Notes: generated by a model from the sequence alone, not told the origin. Counted from the stretch's first letter, positions 1-8,262 are shown. The stretch: DNA of 34,138 nt from Bacteroidaceae bacterium (GCA_017447625.1 JAFSNB010000009.1:1-34138); one strand, 5' to 3'. Made by a program: numbers and translations.

Positions 1-98
1 ATGCATTTTTCGTCCAAAGATTTTCGAGGTAATTGCGTCTTGTGTCTCAAAGCGAGTTCCTGTAGCTCTTTCAATTCTAAATCTTCTGTTTTATCCAT
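1..98 (-). CDS. partial hypothetical ORF leaving the left edge
   Basis: A minus-strand frame opens at the ATG at 96-98 and stays open for 32 codons to the window edge, so its end is unknown. The peptide is charged and helical in character (MDKTEDLELKELQEL...). It begins 48 bases after the stop of the AbiEii gene on the same strand and could be a third gene of that operon. I do not recognise the family. It could also be a chance frame, because only 98 bases are visible. Confidence 0.35.
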   Translation of the reverse strand, partial: MDKTEDLELKELQELALRHKTQLPRKSLDEKC

Positions 99-146
99 TT
101 TAAAACGTTGTTTTTTATTCAACGGTTTTCAGGGCAACACATTCTG

Positions 147-848
147 TCATTTCTCTATTTGAGGGAACGATGCGAATAAATCCAGAGCTTGTGCGGTCTC
201 CTCAATAAGTTTGGTTTTGATAAAGGTTTTGGTTCGCGTGTCATCAACGACCTCGCCCAATCCCTGCATCAGTAGCTTTGGACTTGCTTCGCGGACTCGG
301 ACTGCACACCAATTGGCATATTCGGATACAGATTTTCCTGTTCTTTCCATGATTATCGTTTCGTTGATATTGGCATGTAGCTGCTGCAAGAAAAACCAGA
401 CATCGAAGACATCGCGCGGAGACAGTCTTTCGCCCATTGCACATAGCTTGTGTGCAAACATATCTGCGGTTCTTAGTACGCGGATGTCCGTGCCTGCCAG
501 TGTGCGCATTTCGTAATGATTGTCAAATTGTCGCGTAGAGATCTCCACCTTCAGCATCCGTTCACCCTTGCCGTAGTTGAGTACAAGAATGGGTCCAAAC
601 TGTTTCTTGGCTTCATCGTCAATGGTGCCGAATCGTAGAAGAATCTGTCGCACTTTGGCATAAACGATATCCAGTTTGTCTGTATCCAACAGGTTAAAGT
701 CTAAATCTGTAGAGAAACGTGGCAGGTTGTGGAAGAACATAAGTGCCGTACCTCCTTTGAAGCCCAGAACATTGCACAGGTCCTTATCTTTGAAGATGAG
801 ATTCAATATCTGAGCCATATACAGTTTATGTTTTTGCTTGTCCATCAT
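147..848 (-). CDS. AbiEii-type nucleotidyltransferase toxin
   Basis: This is a 233-residue protein of the AbiEii/AbiGii nucleotidyltransferase toxin family. The visible signature is KGGTAL at residues 31-36 followed by RFSTDLDF at 44-51, the glycine-rich and Asp-x-Asp motifs that bind NTP and metal. A conserved-looking ADMFAHKLCAMGERLSPRD stretch lies further on. Family members are cytoplasmic toxins of type IV toxin-antitoxin systems, and some act as abortive-infection phage defence. The start is the first of two adjacent ATGs (846-848), 3 bases after the stop of the upstream AbiEi-like gene, so the two are almost certainly co-transcribed. The length is somewhat short for the family, but the catalytic core is complete. 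The family call is confident; a role in phage defence here is inferred. Confidence 0.88.
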   Translation of the reverse strand: MMDKQKHKLYMAQILNLIFKDKDLCNVLGFKGGTALMFFHNLPRFSTDLDFNLLDTDKLDIVYAKVRQILLRFGTIDDEAKKQFGPILVLNYGKGERMLKVEISTRQFDNHYEMRTLAGTDIRVLRTADMFAHKLCAMGERLSPRDVFDVWFFLQQLHANINETIIMERTGKSVSEYANWCAVRVREASPKLLMQGLGEVVDDTRTKTFIKTKLIEETAQALDLFASFPQIEK

Positions 849-851
849 GTT

Positions 852-1430
852 TCAAAGTTTAATGTTTAACAATGTAGCCACGCGCTCATTCAGTTTCTGA
901 GATCGATAAAGAGGTAGTAAGTTACGCACCTGCTTTACAGACAGCGGGCGGAGGTTGTCGAAATAACAGTTGCCCGCACTCAGATAAACCATATCAAGAA
1001 AGGCCCGCTCTGGGGTAGCAATGGCCACATTGTCCAGTTGTTCTATACCCTCCAGCCCTATCCACAATTCGGGAGAGACCTTTCGGTATAGGTATTGCTT
1101 GCCGTCAACTTCGACCGAACGGCTCAAATAACTCACACAAGTAACGCTGTCATCCCATTGGAAGACAATACCTGCACGCTGCAATACATATTCGAGGGAG
1201 ATATACGACGGACGGAACAAACTGCAAGCCATCTCTAAGATGTCATATTTAAACTTAGTATAAACACCTCTTCTCGGATTCTGAATACGTCCTTCGTTGG
1301 CATAATAGTGGAGCGATTTCGTCAACCTCCCGCTATCATTGCAGCCCGTCAGCATCATCAACGACTGCACGGTAAACACCGTCCTCGGGCTCTCCAATAT
1401 CGATTGCAACACACTAATCTGTGAACTCAT
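852..1430 (-). CDS. AbiEi-type antitoxin / transcriptional regulator
   Basis: This 192-residue protein resembles AbiEi antitoxins. It has an N-terminal winged-helix-like segment (about residues 1-60, with the typical RRGVYTK turn) and a C-terminal domain with an ATPERAFLDMVYL stretch like those in AbiEi proteins. AbiEi proteins usually repress their own operon by binding repeats upstream, and they neutralise the AbiEii partner without a stable protein complex. It is the first gene of the pair and sits about 28 bases after a near-perfect Bacteroidetes promoter. The toxin gene starts 3 bases after its stop. There is no sign of truncation. The antitoxin role is inferred from family and gene order. 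Confidence 0.85.
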   Translation of the reverse strand: MSSQISVLQSILESPRTVFTVQSLMMLTGCNDSGRLTKSLHYYANEGRIQNPRRGVYTKFKYDILEMACSLFRPSYISLEYVLQRAGIVFQWDDSVTCVSYLSRSVEVDGKQYLYRKVSPELWIGLEGIEQLDNVAIATPERAFLDMVYLSAGNCYFDNLRPLSVKQVRNLLPLYRSQKLNERVATLLNIKL

Positions 1431-1458
1431 AATCGCATATTTTTGTATTTTCAGTTCA

Positions 1459-1490
1459 CAAAGGTATGCTTATTTGACGATATGTCCAAA
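1459..1490 (-). promoter_or_regulatory. Bacteroidetes-type promoter of the abiEi-abiEii operon
   Basis: On the minus strand the -33 box TTTG (1487-1490) and the -7 box TACCTTTG (1459-1466) are separated by 20 bases, an ideal match to the TTTG/TAnnTTTG consensus. The predicted leader is only about 20-25 bases, so any AbiEi operator should overlap this site. Confidence 0.8.
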
Positions 1491-1514
1491 TATTCCGGAA
1501 ATTTTTTTGCGCCC

Positions 1515-1548
1515 TTTCGACAACTTTCGAATAATATTATTACCTTTG
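1515..1548 (+). promoter_or_regulatory. promoter of the 1581-2141 membrane protein gene
   Basis: The -7 box TACCTTTG lies at 1541-1548, with a weak -33 TTTC at 1515-1518 and a 22-base spacer. It precedes the plus-strand gene at 1581 and is back to back with the abiE promoter. Confidence 0.6.
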
Positions 1549-1580
1549 CGCGCAGTTAATAATTAATAAGGTATAAGATT

Positions 1581-2141
1581 ATGCAGACAAGATTCAAGAA
1601 GACGGCGAAGGTGTTCGACATCGGCATTACCTTCGTGGCGGGCGTGGTTTCGGTGGGTATAATGCTGTACGGCGTGCTCCACTACGGGCTGGAGGACACG
1701 TGGCCGGAACTGGTGCTGAACCTGTTTTACGTGGCGTGTCTGGTGATGATATGGATGTATTTCTTCCGCCGCATAGACACCCAGCGGTTCAACTACTGGT
1801 GCTCTGTGTCGGTGGGCATTACGGTGCTGCTGCGCGACATCCTGTTTGCGCCGCCATTGGCCAGTTACCCGCTGCATCTGTCGTGTTTCACGCTGTCGGT
1901 GTTGCTGCTCTGCACGCTGACGTACTTCTATGCCCGCAAGGACTGGCAGAGCTACTCGAAGAACAACCTGTGGGCCATCTGCATCATCGATATGCTCATA
2001 GCCACACTATACCATATCGACATCACGTTCTTTGAGCCGGCTGACGATGGCACCAGCTACATGCTGACGGAGATCTGGATTCGCCCAACGATTACCTACG
2101 GTCTCGTGGCCTGCTTCGTGACAAATACAGGAAAAAGATAA
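1581..2141 (+). CDS. multi-pass membrane protein of unknown function
   Basis: This 186-residue protein is dominated by about five hydrophobic helices, near residues 12-34, 43-63, 73-90, 100-120 and 130-150. Short charged loops (FFRRIDTQR, YARKDWQSYSKNN) separate them. I do not recognise the family and see no catalytic motif. The ATG at 1581 follows a TAnnTTTG promoter by about 30 bases. The stop at 2139-2141 lies 8 bases from the convergent EnvC-like gene. The frame is GC-rich with codon use like its neighbours, so it is a real gene. It is transcribed alone, and its context says nothing about its job. Confidence 0.75.
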   Translation: MQTRFKKTAKVFDIGITFVAGVVSVGIMLYGVLHYGLEDTWPELVLNLFYVACLVMIWMYFFRRIDTQRFNYWCSVSVGITVLLRDILFAPPLASYPLHLSCFTLSVLLLCTLTYFYARKDWQSYSKNNLWAICIIDMLIATLYHIDITFFEPADDGTSYMLTEIWIRPTITYGLVACFVTNTGKR

Positions 2142-2149
2142 TTATAGCG

Positions 2150-3460
2150 TTAACGCCCAATCCACGCTTCGGGATTGAGTTTCTGGCGTTCCTTACGCAG
2201 CTGGAAGTGGAGGACATAAAGGCCTGAGGCATCTTCGGCAACTGTGCCGAGGATGTCGCGGGCTTTTACTTGTGCCCCGCGGGTGACAATCACGCTGGAG
2301 AGGTTGCAATAGACGGAGATATAGGAGCCGTGACGCACGAGCACGTTCTTCGTACTGCCCAGAGCGAATACGGCGCTGACCTCGCCGTCGAAGACCGCAC
2401 GGGCGCGGGCGCCCTGCTGCCCTATATAATTGACTCCCTTGTTGTCCAAAGTCACTCCGGCAAGACCAGCCACCTGATAGAGACCGAAGCGGTTGCCGAT
2501 GCGGTAAGGGCCGGTGAGAGGCACGGGCAGGCGGCCGCGGTTCTGCTCGAACGAGCCGTTCAGCTTCTGCTCCTGAGGTGTGAGCCATTTGGTCGGTGAG
2601 GTGGAAGGCAAAGTGGCCGTAGAACTGCCTTTGGACGATTTGCCCTTGGCGGTCTTTCCCTTTGCTGCTGCCTCGCGGCGATGGCGCTCTTCGGCTTCGC
2701 GACGGGCTTTCTCTTCGGCGCGTTTGCGGGCCTGCTCAATTTCGTATGCAATGAGTTCGTCGATTTTCTTGTTCAGGGCATCGATCTGCTTGCGCTGGGC
2801 GGCCACGCGCTGCTCCATCTCCTTCTGTTTCTTGCGCAGATTGACGACGTTAGTTTGCTCTACGGAGTGCTCGCGGGCAAGGGCTTTGCGCTGGCGGATG
2901 ACATCCTGCACGACGGCGTGGTGCTGCTGTTTCATCTGCAACAACTCGGCCTGATTGTCGCGCACGCGGTTCTGCTGCGCTATAACCTCAATGCCCAGTT
3001 GCTTCTGGTAGGAGGCGTATTCACGGGCGTAGCGCATACGGCGGCTCATCTGCCTGAATGTGGGGGCTGAGAGGACGAAGAGCGAGGGGCTGCGCAGAGC
3101 TGTTGAGCTGCGAGCCATGCGCAGACTGTGCTTGTATTTCTTCTTCTTCTCCTCCAACTGAGCCTCCAGGCGTTTGGCCTCGGCCTTGAGGGTGTCTATC
3201 TGAATCTCGATGCGTGTGATGTCGCCCTCGAGCTGCCGAATATAGTTGAGGCGGCTCTGGAGCTGGTTCTCGAGGAAGTCGATGCGGGCCTCCTTCTGAC
3301 CCACGTTCTGCTTGGTCTCTTTGAGGTCGCTCTGAGTCTTCTTCAGGTTGCGCTCCATCTGAGCCTTCTGGTTCTTGAGGTTGTTGATCTTCTTGGTCTG
3401 GGCCGAGAGGGGCAGGACGAGACAGAGGGATAGTATGATGAGTGTGATGCGCTTTGTCAT
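2150..3460 (-). CDS. EnvC-like murein hydrolase activator (degenerate M23/LytM)
   Basis: This is a 436-residue exported protein with a signal peptide at 1-20 (ending LSAQ) and a long coiled coil from about 22 to 265. A Lys/Ser/Thr-rich linker (about 266-295) leads into a C-terminal LytM/M23-type domain (about 310-436). The zinc ligands of active M23 peptidases are not intact: the first motif reads GVN where HxxxD-type residues are expected, and the last reads LHFQL rather than HxH. That matches EnvC-type activators, which recruit and switch on amidases rather than cut peptidoglycan themselves. It is the last gene of the dut-TPR-DUF4292-envC run, 10 bases after the DUF4292 gene. The fold is confident; the amidase partner is not in the window. 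Confidence 0.87.
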   Translation of the reverse strand: MTKRITLIILSLCLVLPLSAQTKKINNLKNQKAQMERNLKKTQSDLKETKQNVGQKEARIDFLENQLQSRLNYIRQLEGDITRIEIQIDTLKAEAKRLEAQLEEKKKKYKHSLRMARSSTALRSPSLFVLSAPTFRQMSRRMRYAREYASYQKQLGIEVIAQQNRVRDNQAELLQMKQQHHAVVQDVIRQRKALAREHSVEQTNVVNLRKKQKEMEQRVAAQRKQIDALNKKIDELIAYEIEQARKRAEEKARREAEERHRREAAAKGKTAKGKSSKGSSTATLPSTSPTKWLTPQEQKLNGSFEQNRGRLPVPLTGPYRIGNRFGLYQVAGLAGVTLDNKGVNYIGQQGARARAVFDGEVSAVFALGSTKNVLVRHGSYISVYCNLSSVIVTRGAQVKARDILGTVAEDASGLYVLHFQLRKERQKLNPEAWIGR

Positions 3461-3470
3461 AAGTCGATAG

Positions 3471-4172
3471 TTATCTTGAACCGGAGAAAAGTTCGATTAT
3501 TTCAGAGATTTCCACCTCGCGATACGAGCTGCCGACCTTGGTCTGAATGTTGCCGAGCTTGGCGGGAGCCTTCAGGTTGGAGTATTCGAAGATGCCGGCA
3601 TAGGCCTGACGGCCGGAGAGGATGGTCAGTTGCATCTTCTTGGGGAACTTGCGCTTCTCGACTTCAGTCCACTCCAGATAGGAGAGTTCCAGAGATACGC
3701 TGGCGGAGAGGGGAATGGTGAGGCTCTGACGGCCCTGCATGGGATATTCGCCCCAGAAGAACTGCTGTATGGCCTCGTAGCCCAAGCCCTCGGTCTGGGG
3801 CAGGTCGGCCCACGCCTTGCGGATGTAGCGCGAATTGTACTTGTCCAACACGAGGATGTATTCCGGTGTAATCTCCAGCCGACCCACTTCCATGATGAAA
3901 TAAACCAGAGAGAGCTGGATTATCTCGTTGCGCCCCATCTTTATACTGCCGCCCACGGAGAGGCTGTTCGTCCCGTTCTTGCGGGCTGTGAAATCCAGTT
4001 TGCCGGTGACATATTGCAGAGGGGTGAACTCTTTTGTCTGCTGCTTGGCGGTCTGTCCGGCTTGGTCGGCAGCCTGTTCGGCGGCACGTCGCGAGGAGCG
4101 GCAACCGGTCAGCAGGGCTGATATAATTAATAATAGTAAGAGGCTCTTACTGAGGAGGTGCTTATTTGACAT
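3471..4172 (-). CDS. DUF4292 family lipoprotein
   Basis: This 233-residue lipoprotein has a signal sequence of about 23 residues and a lipobox LLTGC placing the lipidated Cys at residue 24. The mature part resembles DUF4292, a LolB-like beta-rich family seen in Bacteroidetes (motifs such as KLDFTARKNGTNSLSVGGSI and LGYEAIQQFFWGEY). It probably acts at the inner face of the outer membrane. Its start overlaps the end of the TPR gene by 11 bases, and it is followed after 10 bases by the EnvC-like gene, so expression is likely coupled. A role in lipoprotein or envelope assembly is suggested by fold and neighbours but is not proven. Confidence 0.85.
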   Translation of the reverse strand: MSNKHLLSKSLLLLLIISALLTGCRSSRRAAEQAADQAGQTAKQQTKEFTPLQYVTGKLDFTARKNGTNSLSVGGSIKMGRNEIIQLSLVYFIMEVGRLEITPEYILVLDKYNSRYIRKAWADLPQTEGLGYEAIQQFFWGEYPMQGRQSLTIPLSASVSLELSYLEWTEVEKRKFPKKMQLTILSGRQAYAGIFEYSNLKAPAKLGNIQTKVGSSYREVEISEIIELFSGSR

Positions 4173-6006
4173 ATTTCTTGAGTTTTATTTTCTTTGGTAA
4201 AGCGGCGGTGAGGCCATCGCCTCCGGCTTTTGCTGCCAGTTGCCAGAAACGCAGAGCCTGAGCCATCTGCCCGTTTTTGGCAGCTATGTCGCCGGCGTGC
4301 TCGAAAACGGCTCCTGAGAGTGAGGGGTCGGCGAGCAGAGCCACATCGGAACTGTCCGGCGGCACGACCTTGTCCATATATGCCTGCGCTTCGGTGTATC
4401 GTCCTTTGACGAACAGCACCCAGGCGTAGGTGTCCAGATAGGTCTTGTTGTCCGGCGCGATGCGTACGGTGCGGTAGCTCATTTCCTCGGCCTTGTCAAG
4501 ATTGTATCCTTTCAGACTCAGGTAATAGGCATAGTTGTTGAGACAACCCACGTGGTCGTCCTGATAAACGAGACAGGAGTCGTATGCAGCGTAAGCCTCT
4601 TTCTCGCGCCCAAGCTCGTGAAGGACATCTCCCATCAGACTGAACAGGTCGGCAACCATAGCGGGGCGGCTCTCTTCGGTCTTCTGCACGATACCGTCCT
4701 GAAAGGCCTTGAGCGCATCTCCTTTCTTTTCCAACTGCCAGCAGGCAACGCCGAGATAATAATGGCAGACCAGCTCCTCGGGGTGGTTGATTACGGCGCG
4801 GCGGCACAGAGCTTCCAACTCGGTGAAGTGTTTGTGTGTGCCGTAGTATTGTATGAGATAGAACACCGCCTGCGTGTTTGCCGGGTCGAGAGCTATGATG
4901 CGCTCCATAACCTCGGCGAAGCGGCTCTCGTCCTGTTGCTCGTATGTGGCGAGATATGCGGCATGCATCTGGTTCAGCTCCAGGCTGTTGGGATAATCGG
5001 TTATCAGTCGGGCAAAAGCATCTTTTATGTTCTGCCTCCCGACGCTGTCCCGGGTGGCTTCAGTAGAGATATAATCGCGAAGCAGGGCGATACGGATCTC
5101 TTCGTCGGTGTCCTCGCCGAAGAGCATACTGTCGCGCTTTGCGCTGAAAAGGGCATTCTCGCCCGTGGCGCGGTAAAATTCAAGCCACGAGAGTTGCAGC
5201 CCTTTGTTGTTCGGTTCCTGAGCCTGCACCTCCTCATAAATCTTCTTGGCCTCCTCCGTGCGCCCCGCGGCAAGCATCTGGTCGCCAATGGTCAGTCTGT
5301 AGCTGAGTTCGTGAGGATATTCCTTGCAAAGGGCTTCCAGACAGGCGAAGGCCTCCTGCTCCTTGTCCAACGACTGATAAAGCTGGAACTTCTGATAGGC
5401 CACCGACGGAATAACCCCTTCCAGCGTTTCTATGCGGTCCAGAGCACGGATGGCGGCCTCGGTCTGCCCCGTGGCGCGATAAAGCTGCACCAGACGGGCA
5501 AGCACCTCGCTCCGCGACGGTTCAAGGCGCGAGAGGTCTTCCAACGGGGGTAAGGCTTGTTTGTAATCTCCGCGATTGATGTAGTAGGAAGAGATCACTT
5601 CCTTGTAGTGAGAGTTCGTCGGGTCCAGTTCCGATGCTCTGTTGAGGGACTTGACTGCGGACGTGTCCTGCCCGAGCATCAGCTGGCACACTCCGAGGTC
5701 GTAATGCAGTTCGGGCATATCCGGAGCAAGGTTGATGAGGTGGCGGCAGATGTCGTATGTCGCTGCATAATTCCCCGCCATCTTCTGCTTCACAGCCTCC
5801 ATATACAGATAGTCTATGCGGCGGCGGCCAGAAAGGCCCCTCTCTAACTCCCCTCGGTGGGGGGAGGACTTCTGCGTGGAAGATGTTGAAGCCCCGCGCA
5901 CACTACCAGCTGACTTGCAACTCTGCTGCAAGGTCAGGACTGCAATCACAAACAACGCTGTGAGAAGCAGCCTCACTGGGCTCTTATGGAAGTTGACAAA
6001 TGACAA
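4162..6006 (-). CDS. TPR-repeat lipoprotein with TTG start
   Basis: This 614-residue protein has a signal sequence and lipobox (LQQSC, Cys at residue 30). From about residue 65 to 590 it consists of tetratricopeptide repeats, with patterns such as YDLGVCQLMLGQDTSAVKSL and LNNYAYYLSLKGYNLDKAEE. It is expected to be a membrane-anchored scaffold. The only start that keeps the signal peptide is TTG at 6004-6006; upstream in frame there is a TAA at 6034-6036 and no ATG. The start lies inside AT-rich repeat DNA. Residues 46-58 are encoded by a GC-rich palindrome (5835-5871) that looks inserted in frame. It lies between dut and the DUF4292 gene and overlaps the latter by 11 bases. Confidence 0.87.
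   Translation of the reverse strand: MSFVNFHKSPVRLLLTALFVIAVLTLQQSCKSAGSVRGASTSSTQKSSPHRGELERGLSGRRRIDYLYMEAVKQKMAGNYAATYDICRHLINLAPDMPELHYDLGVCQLMLGQDTSAVKSLNRASELDPTNSHYKEVISSYYINRGDYKQALPPLEDLSRLEPSRSEVLARLVQLYRATGQTEAAIRALDRIETLEGVIPSVAYQKFQLYQSLDKEQEAFACLEALCKEYPHELSYRLTIGDQMLAAGRTEEAKKIYEEVQAQEPNNKGLQLSWLEFYRATGENALFSAKRDSMLFGEDTDEEIRIALLRDYISTEATRDSVGRQNIKDAFARLITDYPNSLELNQMHAAYLATYEQQDESRFAEVMERIIALDPANTQAVFYLIQYYGTHKHFTELEALCRRAVINHPEELVCHYYLGVACWQLEKKGDALKAFQDGIVQKTEESRPAMVADLFSLMGDVLHELGREKEAYAAYDSCLVYQDDHVGCLNNYAYYLSLKGYNLDKAEEMSYRTVRIAPDNKTYLDTYAWVLFVKGRYTEAQAYMDKVVPPDSSDVALLADPSLSGAVFEHAGDIAAKNGQMAQALRFWQLAAKAGGDGLTAALPKKIKLKKYVK
5835..5871. repeat. GC-rich palindromic repeat inserted in a coding frame
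   Basis: An imperfect palindrome (core CTCCCC-TCGG-TGGGGGGAG) falls in the low-complexity linker just after the lipobox of the TPR protein. It keeps the frame open. It resembles the palindromes at 12261-12294, 12435-12474 and 20095-20130, so it belongs to a dispersed GC-rich family. Confidence 0.6.
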
Positions 6007-6290
6007 TAATTTACTATTTGACGATTTGACGATTTACGATTTATTTACGATGGAGTTAATTTACGATTTGGGCTGGCGCGATGCTTTAGATTTTTAACAT
6101 GTAATTACCATGAATTTCCCATTAATTTTCCATATAATTATTATTCATGATAATTCGTGGGTCATTCGTGATAATTACTCCCAAGGTCGTGGGTCTGCGA
6201 CAAATCTCGTGTTTACTTAAAAATCCGTTAAATCCGTGTAATCCGTTGTTTTTATGATGGCAGCGAGCCCAATGTTCAATGTTCAATGGT
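6007..6290. repeat. intergenic mosaic of AT-rich repeat modules
   Basis: This 284-base gap between dut and the TPR gene holds no gene. It is made of pieces found elsewhere in the window: a TTTACGAT-iterated block (6009-6056, like 14041-14096), the block starting GCTGGCGCGATG (from 6072, like 15102), a 26-base block at 6188-6213 identical to 15284-15309, and a 22-base block at 6230-6251 identical to 15222-15243. It ends in short CAATGTT iterations. No terminator or promoter is evident. Confidence 0.7.
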
Positions 6291-6722
6291 TTAAATTCCG
6301 CTGTGTCCGAAACCACCGGCTGCGCGCTCTGTCTCGTCCAGAGTGTCGGTGAGCTGCCAGTCGGCGTGTTCGTGGCGCGCTATTACCAGTTGGGCGATGC
6401 GCTCGCCGTCGTTTATGGTGAATGTCTCGTTGGAGAGGTTGATGAGGATAACACAGATTTCGCCGCGATAGTCCGCATCGATTGTACCGGGAGAGTTCAG
6501 AACGGTTATGCCGCGCTTGAGAGCCAGTCCGCTGCGTGGTCTCACCTGTGCCTCCACCCCTTTGGGCAGAGCCATGAAGAGTCCTGTGGGCACGAGCACA
6601 CGCTGCATGGGTTCGATACTGATGGGTTCGCTGAGATTGGCACGCAAGTCCAGCCCTGCGGACAGCTCTGTAGCGTAAGCTGGCAGGGGGTGATGTGAGC
6701 GATTGATAACTGGAATATTCAT
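6291..6722 (-). CDS. dut: dUTP diphosphatase
   Basis: This 143-residue protein is a trimeric dUTPase, which converts dUTP to dUMP and pyrophosphate, supplying dTMP synthesis and keeping uracil out of DNA. All five family motifs can be read: AGLDLRA (motif I), RSGLALKRG (II), [11 protein letters not shown] (III), GERIAQLVI (IV) and a C-terminal GGFGHSG P-loop-like arm (V). The length is normal. It starts at the ATG at 6720-6722, is divergent from dgt with 112 bases between, and heads a minus-strand run with the TPR, DUF4292 and EnvC-like genes. A repeat-filled gap of 284 bases separates it from the next gene, so some of the operon may be transcribed separately. Confidence 0.96.
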   Translation of the reverse strand: MNIPVINRSHHPLPAYATELSAGLDLRANLSEPISIEPMQRVLVPTGLFMALPKGVEAQVRPRSGLALKRGITVLNSPGTIDADYRGEICVILINLSNETFTINDGERIAQLVIARHEHADWQLTDTLDETERAAGGFGHSGI

Positions 6723-6803
6723 TTGAGGTGTATTCTACTGATAATTTTGGCGCGAAATTACAAAAAAGCGGGCGAATCCGCCTTTAATTTCAGGTAAAAT
6801 AAC

Positions 6804-6811
6804 TAATTTTG
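6804..6811 (+). promoter_or_regulatory. -7 box of the dgt promoter
   Basis: TAATTTTG matches TAnnTTTG and lies 23 bases before the dgt ATG. The -33 region is weak (TTTA at 6783-6786, 17-base spacer). Confidence 0.5.
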
Positions 6812-6834
6812 ACCCGATTTTTATCAATAACAAC

Positions 6835-8262
6835 ATGAATTGGGAACAATTACTAAGCAATAAGCGCCTTGGACAGGAGGAAAACAGCAGCCGCCGCAAG
6901 GACGACCGCACCGAATTCCAGCGCGATTACGACCGCCTGATTTTCTCCTCTCCTTTCCGCCGCCTGCAGAACAAGACACAGGTCTTCCCCCTGCCCGGCA
7001 GTGTATTCGTACACAACCGCTTGACTCACAGTCTGGAGGTCTCCAGCGTGGGCCGCTCCTTGGGAAACGACGTGAGCCGCCAGCTGCTGGAGCGCCATCC
7101 GGAACTCTCCGACACACATCTGACAGAGCTTGGCGCCATCGTCAGCGCCGCCTGTCTTGCTCACGACATGGGCAATCCGCCTTTCGGCCACAGCGGAGAA
7201 CGCGCCATAGCCAAGTATTTCAGCGAGGGCGGCGGACAGTGGCTGCGGGACTATGTGGACCCAGTTACGGGCGACCACCTGACTGTGGGCCAATGGAATG
7301 ACCTCACTCATTTCGAGGGCAATGCGAACGCCTTCCGCCTATTGACTCACCATTTTGTAGGGCGTCGTCCGGGCGGGTTCGTGATGACATATTCCACCTT
7401 GGCATCGATAGTGAAGTATCCTTTTTCGTCTGATATGGCGGGCAGCCATCAGAAGTTCGGCTTCTTCCAGAGCGAGCGTCCGTTGTATATGCGGATAGCC
7501 GAAGAACTGGGCATTCAGCAGCTCGACCCGCTTACCGGACAGCCTATCACAGACGACGGACTCCGTCCACTCTCCAGCCTGATGGGAGAGGACGGCTGCG
7601 GCTCCTCGCTGCGATTTGCCCGTTTCCCGTTGGTATATCTTGTTGAGGCAGCCGACGATATCTGCTATGAGATTATGGATATCGAGGATGCCCATAAACT
7701 GAAGATTATCACCACCGAACAGACCCGCGAACTGCTCATGGCCTATTTCGACGAAGAGCGCCAGCAGCGCATTCTCCGCGCCATCGAACATCAGCACGTC
7801 AGCGACATCAACGAGCAGATGGTTTATCTGCGCTCGTGTGTCATTGGTCTTTTGGAGAGCGAGTGCGTCAAGGTGTTCGTGGATAACGAGGATAAGATTT
7901 TGGCCGGAACCTTCAGCGGCTCTCTGATAAAGCACATAAGCGAGCGCCCGCGACTGGCTTACGAGGCTTGCGAGCGTTTCAGCTATGAGAATATCTATCG
8001 GGCTAAGGATGTGCTGGACATCGAACTGGCCGGTTTCCGCGTCATTTCATCGCTCATCGAGCTGTTTGTTCACGCCGTGACCCACCCTGATCAGGCTTAT
8101 TCCAAACTGCTTCTGAACCGCGTCTCCTCGCAATATGAAATCAGGGCAGACGGTCTATACGACCGCGTTATGGCCGTATTGGACTATATCAGCGGCATGA
8201 CGGATGTATATGCTCTGGACCTCTACCGGAAAATAAACGGAATGAGCTTCCCGATAATTTAG
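6835..8262 (+). CDS. dgt: deoxyguanosinetriphosphate triphosphohydrolase
   Basis: This 475-residue HD-domain enzyme hydrolyses dGTP (or dNTPs) to the nucleoside and triphosphate. The metal ligands are visible: RLTHSLEV with His65, LAHDMGNPPFGH with His110-Asp111, and a later Asp in LVEAADDICYEIMDIEDAHK. Length and motif order fit the type with a C-terminal extension. The ATG at 6835 follows a TAnnTTTG box. It is divergent from dut, so two dNTP-pool enzymes share one 112-base intergenic region. Its stop overlaps that of sufS by 3 bases (convergent, 8259-8262). Strict substrate preference cannot be read from sequence. Confidence 0.95.
   Translation: MNWEQLLSNKRLGQEENSSRRKDDRTEFQRDYDRLIFSSPFRRLQNKTQVFPLPGSVFVHNRLTHSLEVSSVGRSLGNDVSRQLLERHPELSDTHLTELGAIVSAACLAHDMGNPPFGHSGERAIAKYFSEGGGQWLRDYVDPVTGDHLTVGQWNDLTHFEGNANAFRLLTHHFVGRRPGGFVMTYSTLASIVKYPFSSDMAGSHQKFGFFQSERPLYMRIAEELGIQQLDPLTGQPITDDGLRPLSSLMGEDGCGSSLRFARFPLVYLVEAADDICYEIMDIEDAHKLKIITTEQTRELLMAYFDEERQQRILRAIEHQHVSDINEQMVYLRSCVIGLLESECVKVFVDNEDKILAGTFSGSLIKHISERPRLAYEACERFSYENIYRAKDVLDIELAGFRVISSLIELFVHAVTHPDQAYSKLLLNRVSSQYEIRADGLYDRVMAVLDYISGMTDVYALDLYRKINGMSFPII

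Noticed and set aside
2150-3460. Active M23 metallopeptidase
   Set aside because: The zinc-ligand motifs are altered (GVN and LHFQL), which fits an EnvC-type activator rather than an enzyme.
4552-5553. Long plus-strand open frame of 333 codons
   Set aside because: It is antisense to the TPR lipoprotein, a common by-product of GC-rich TPR coding sequence.
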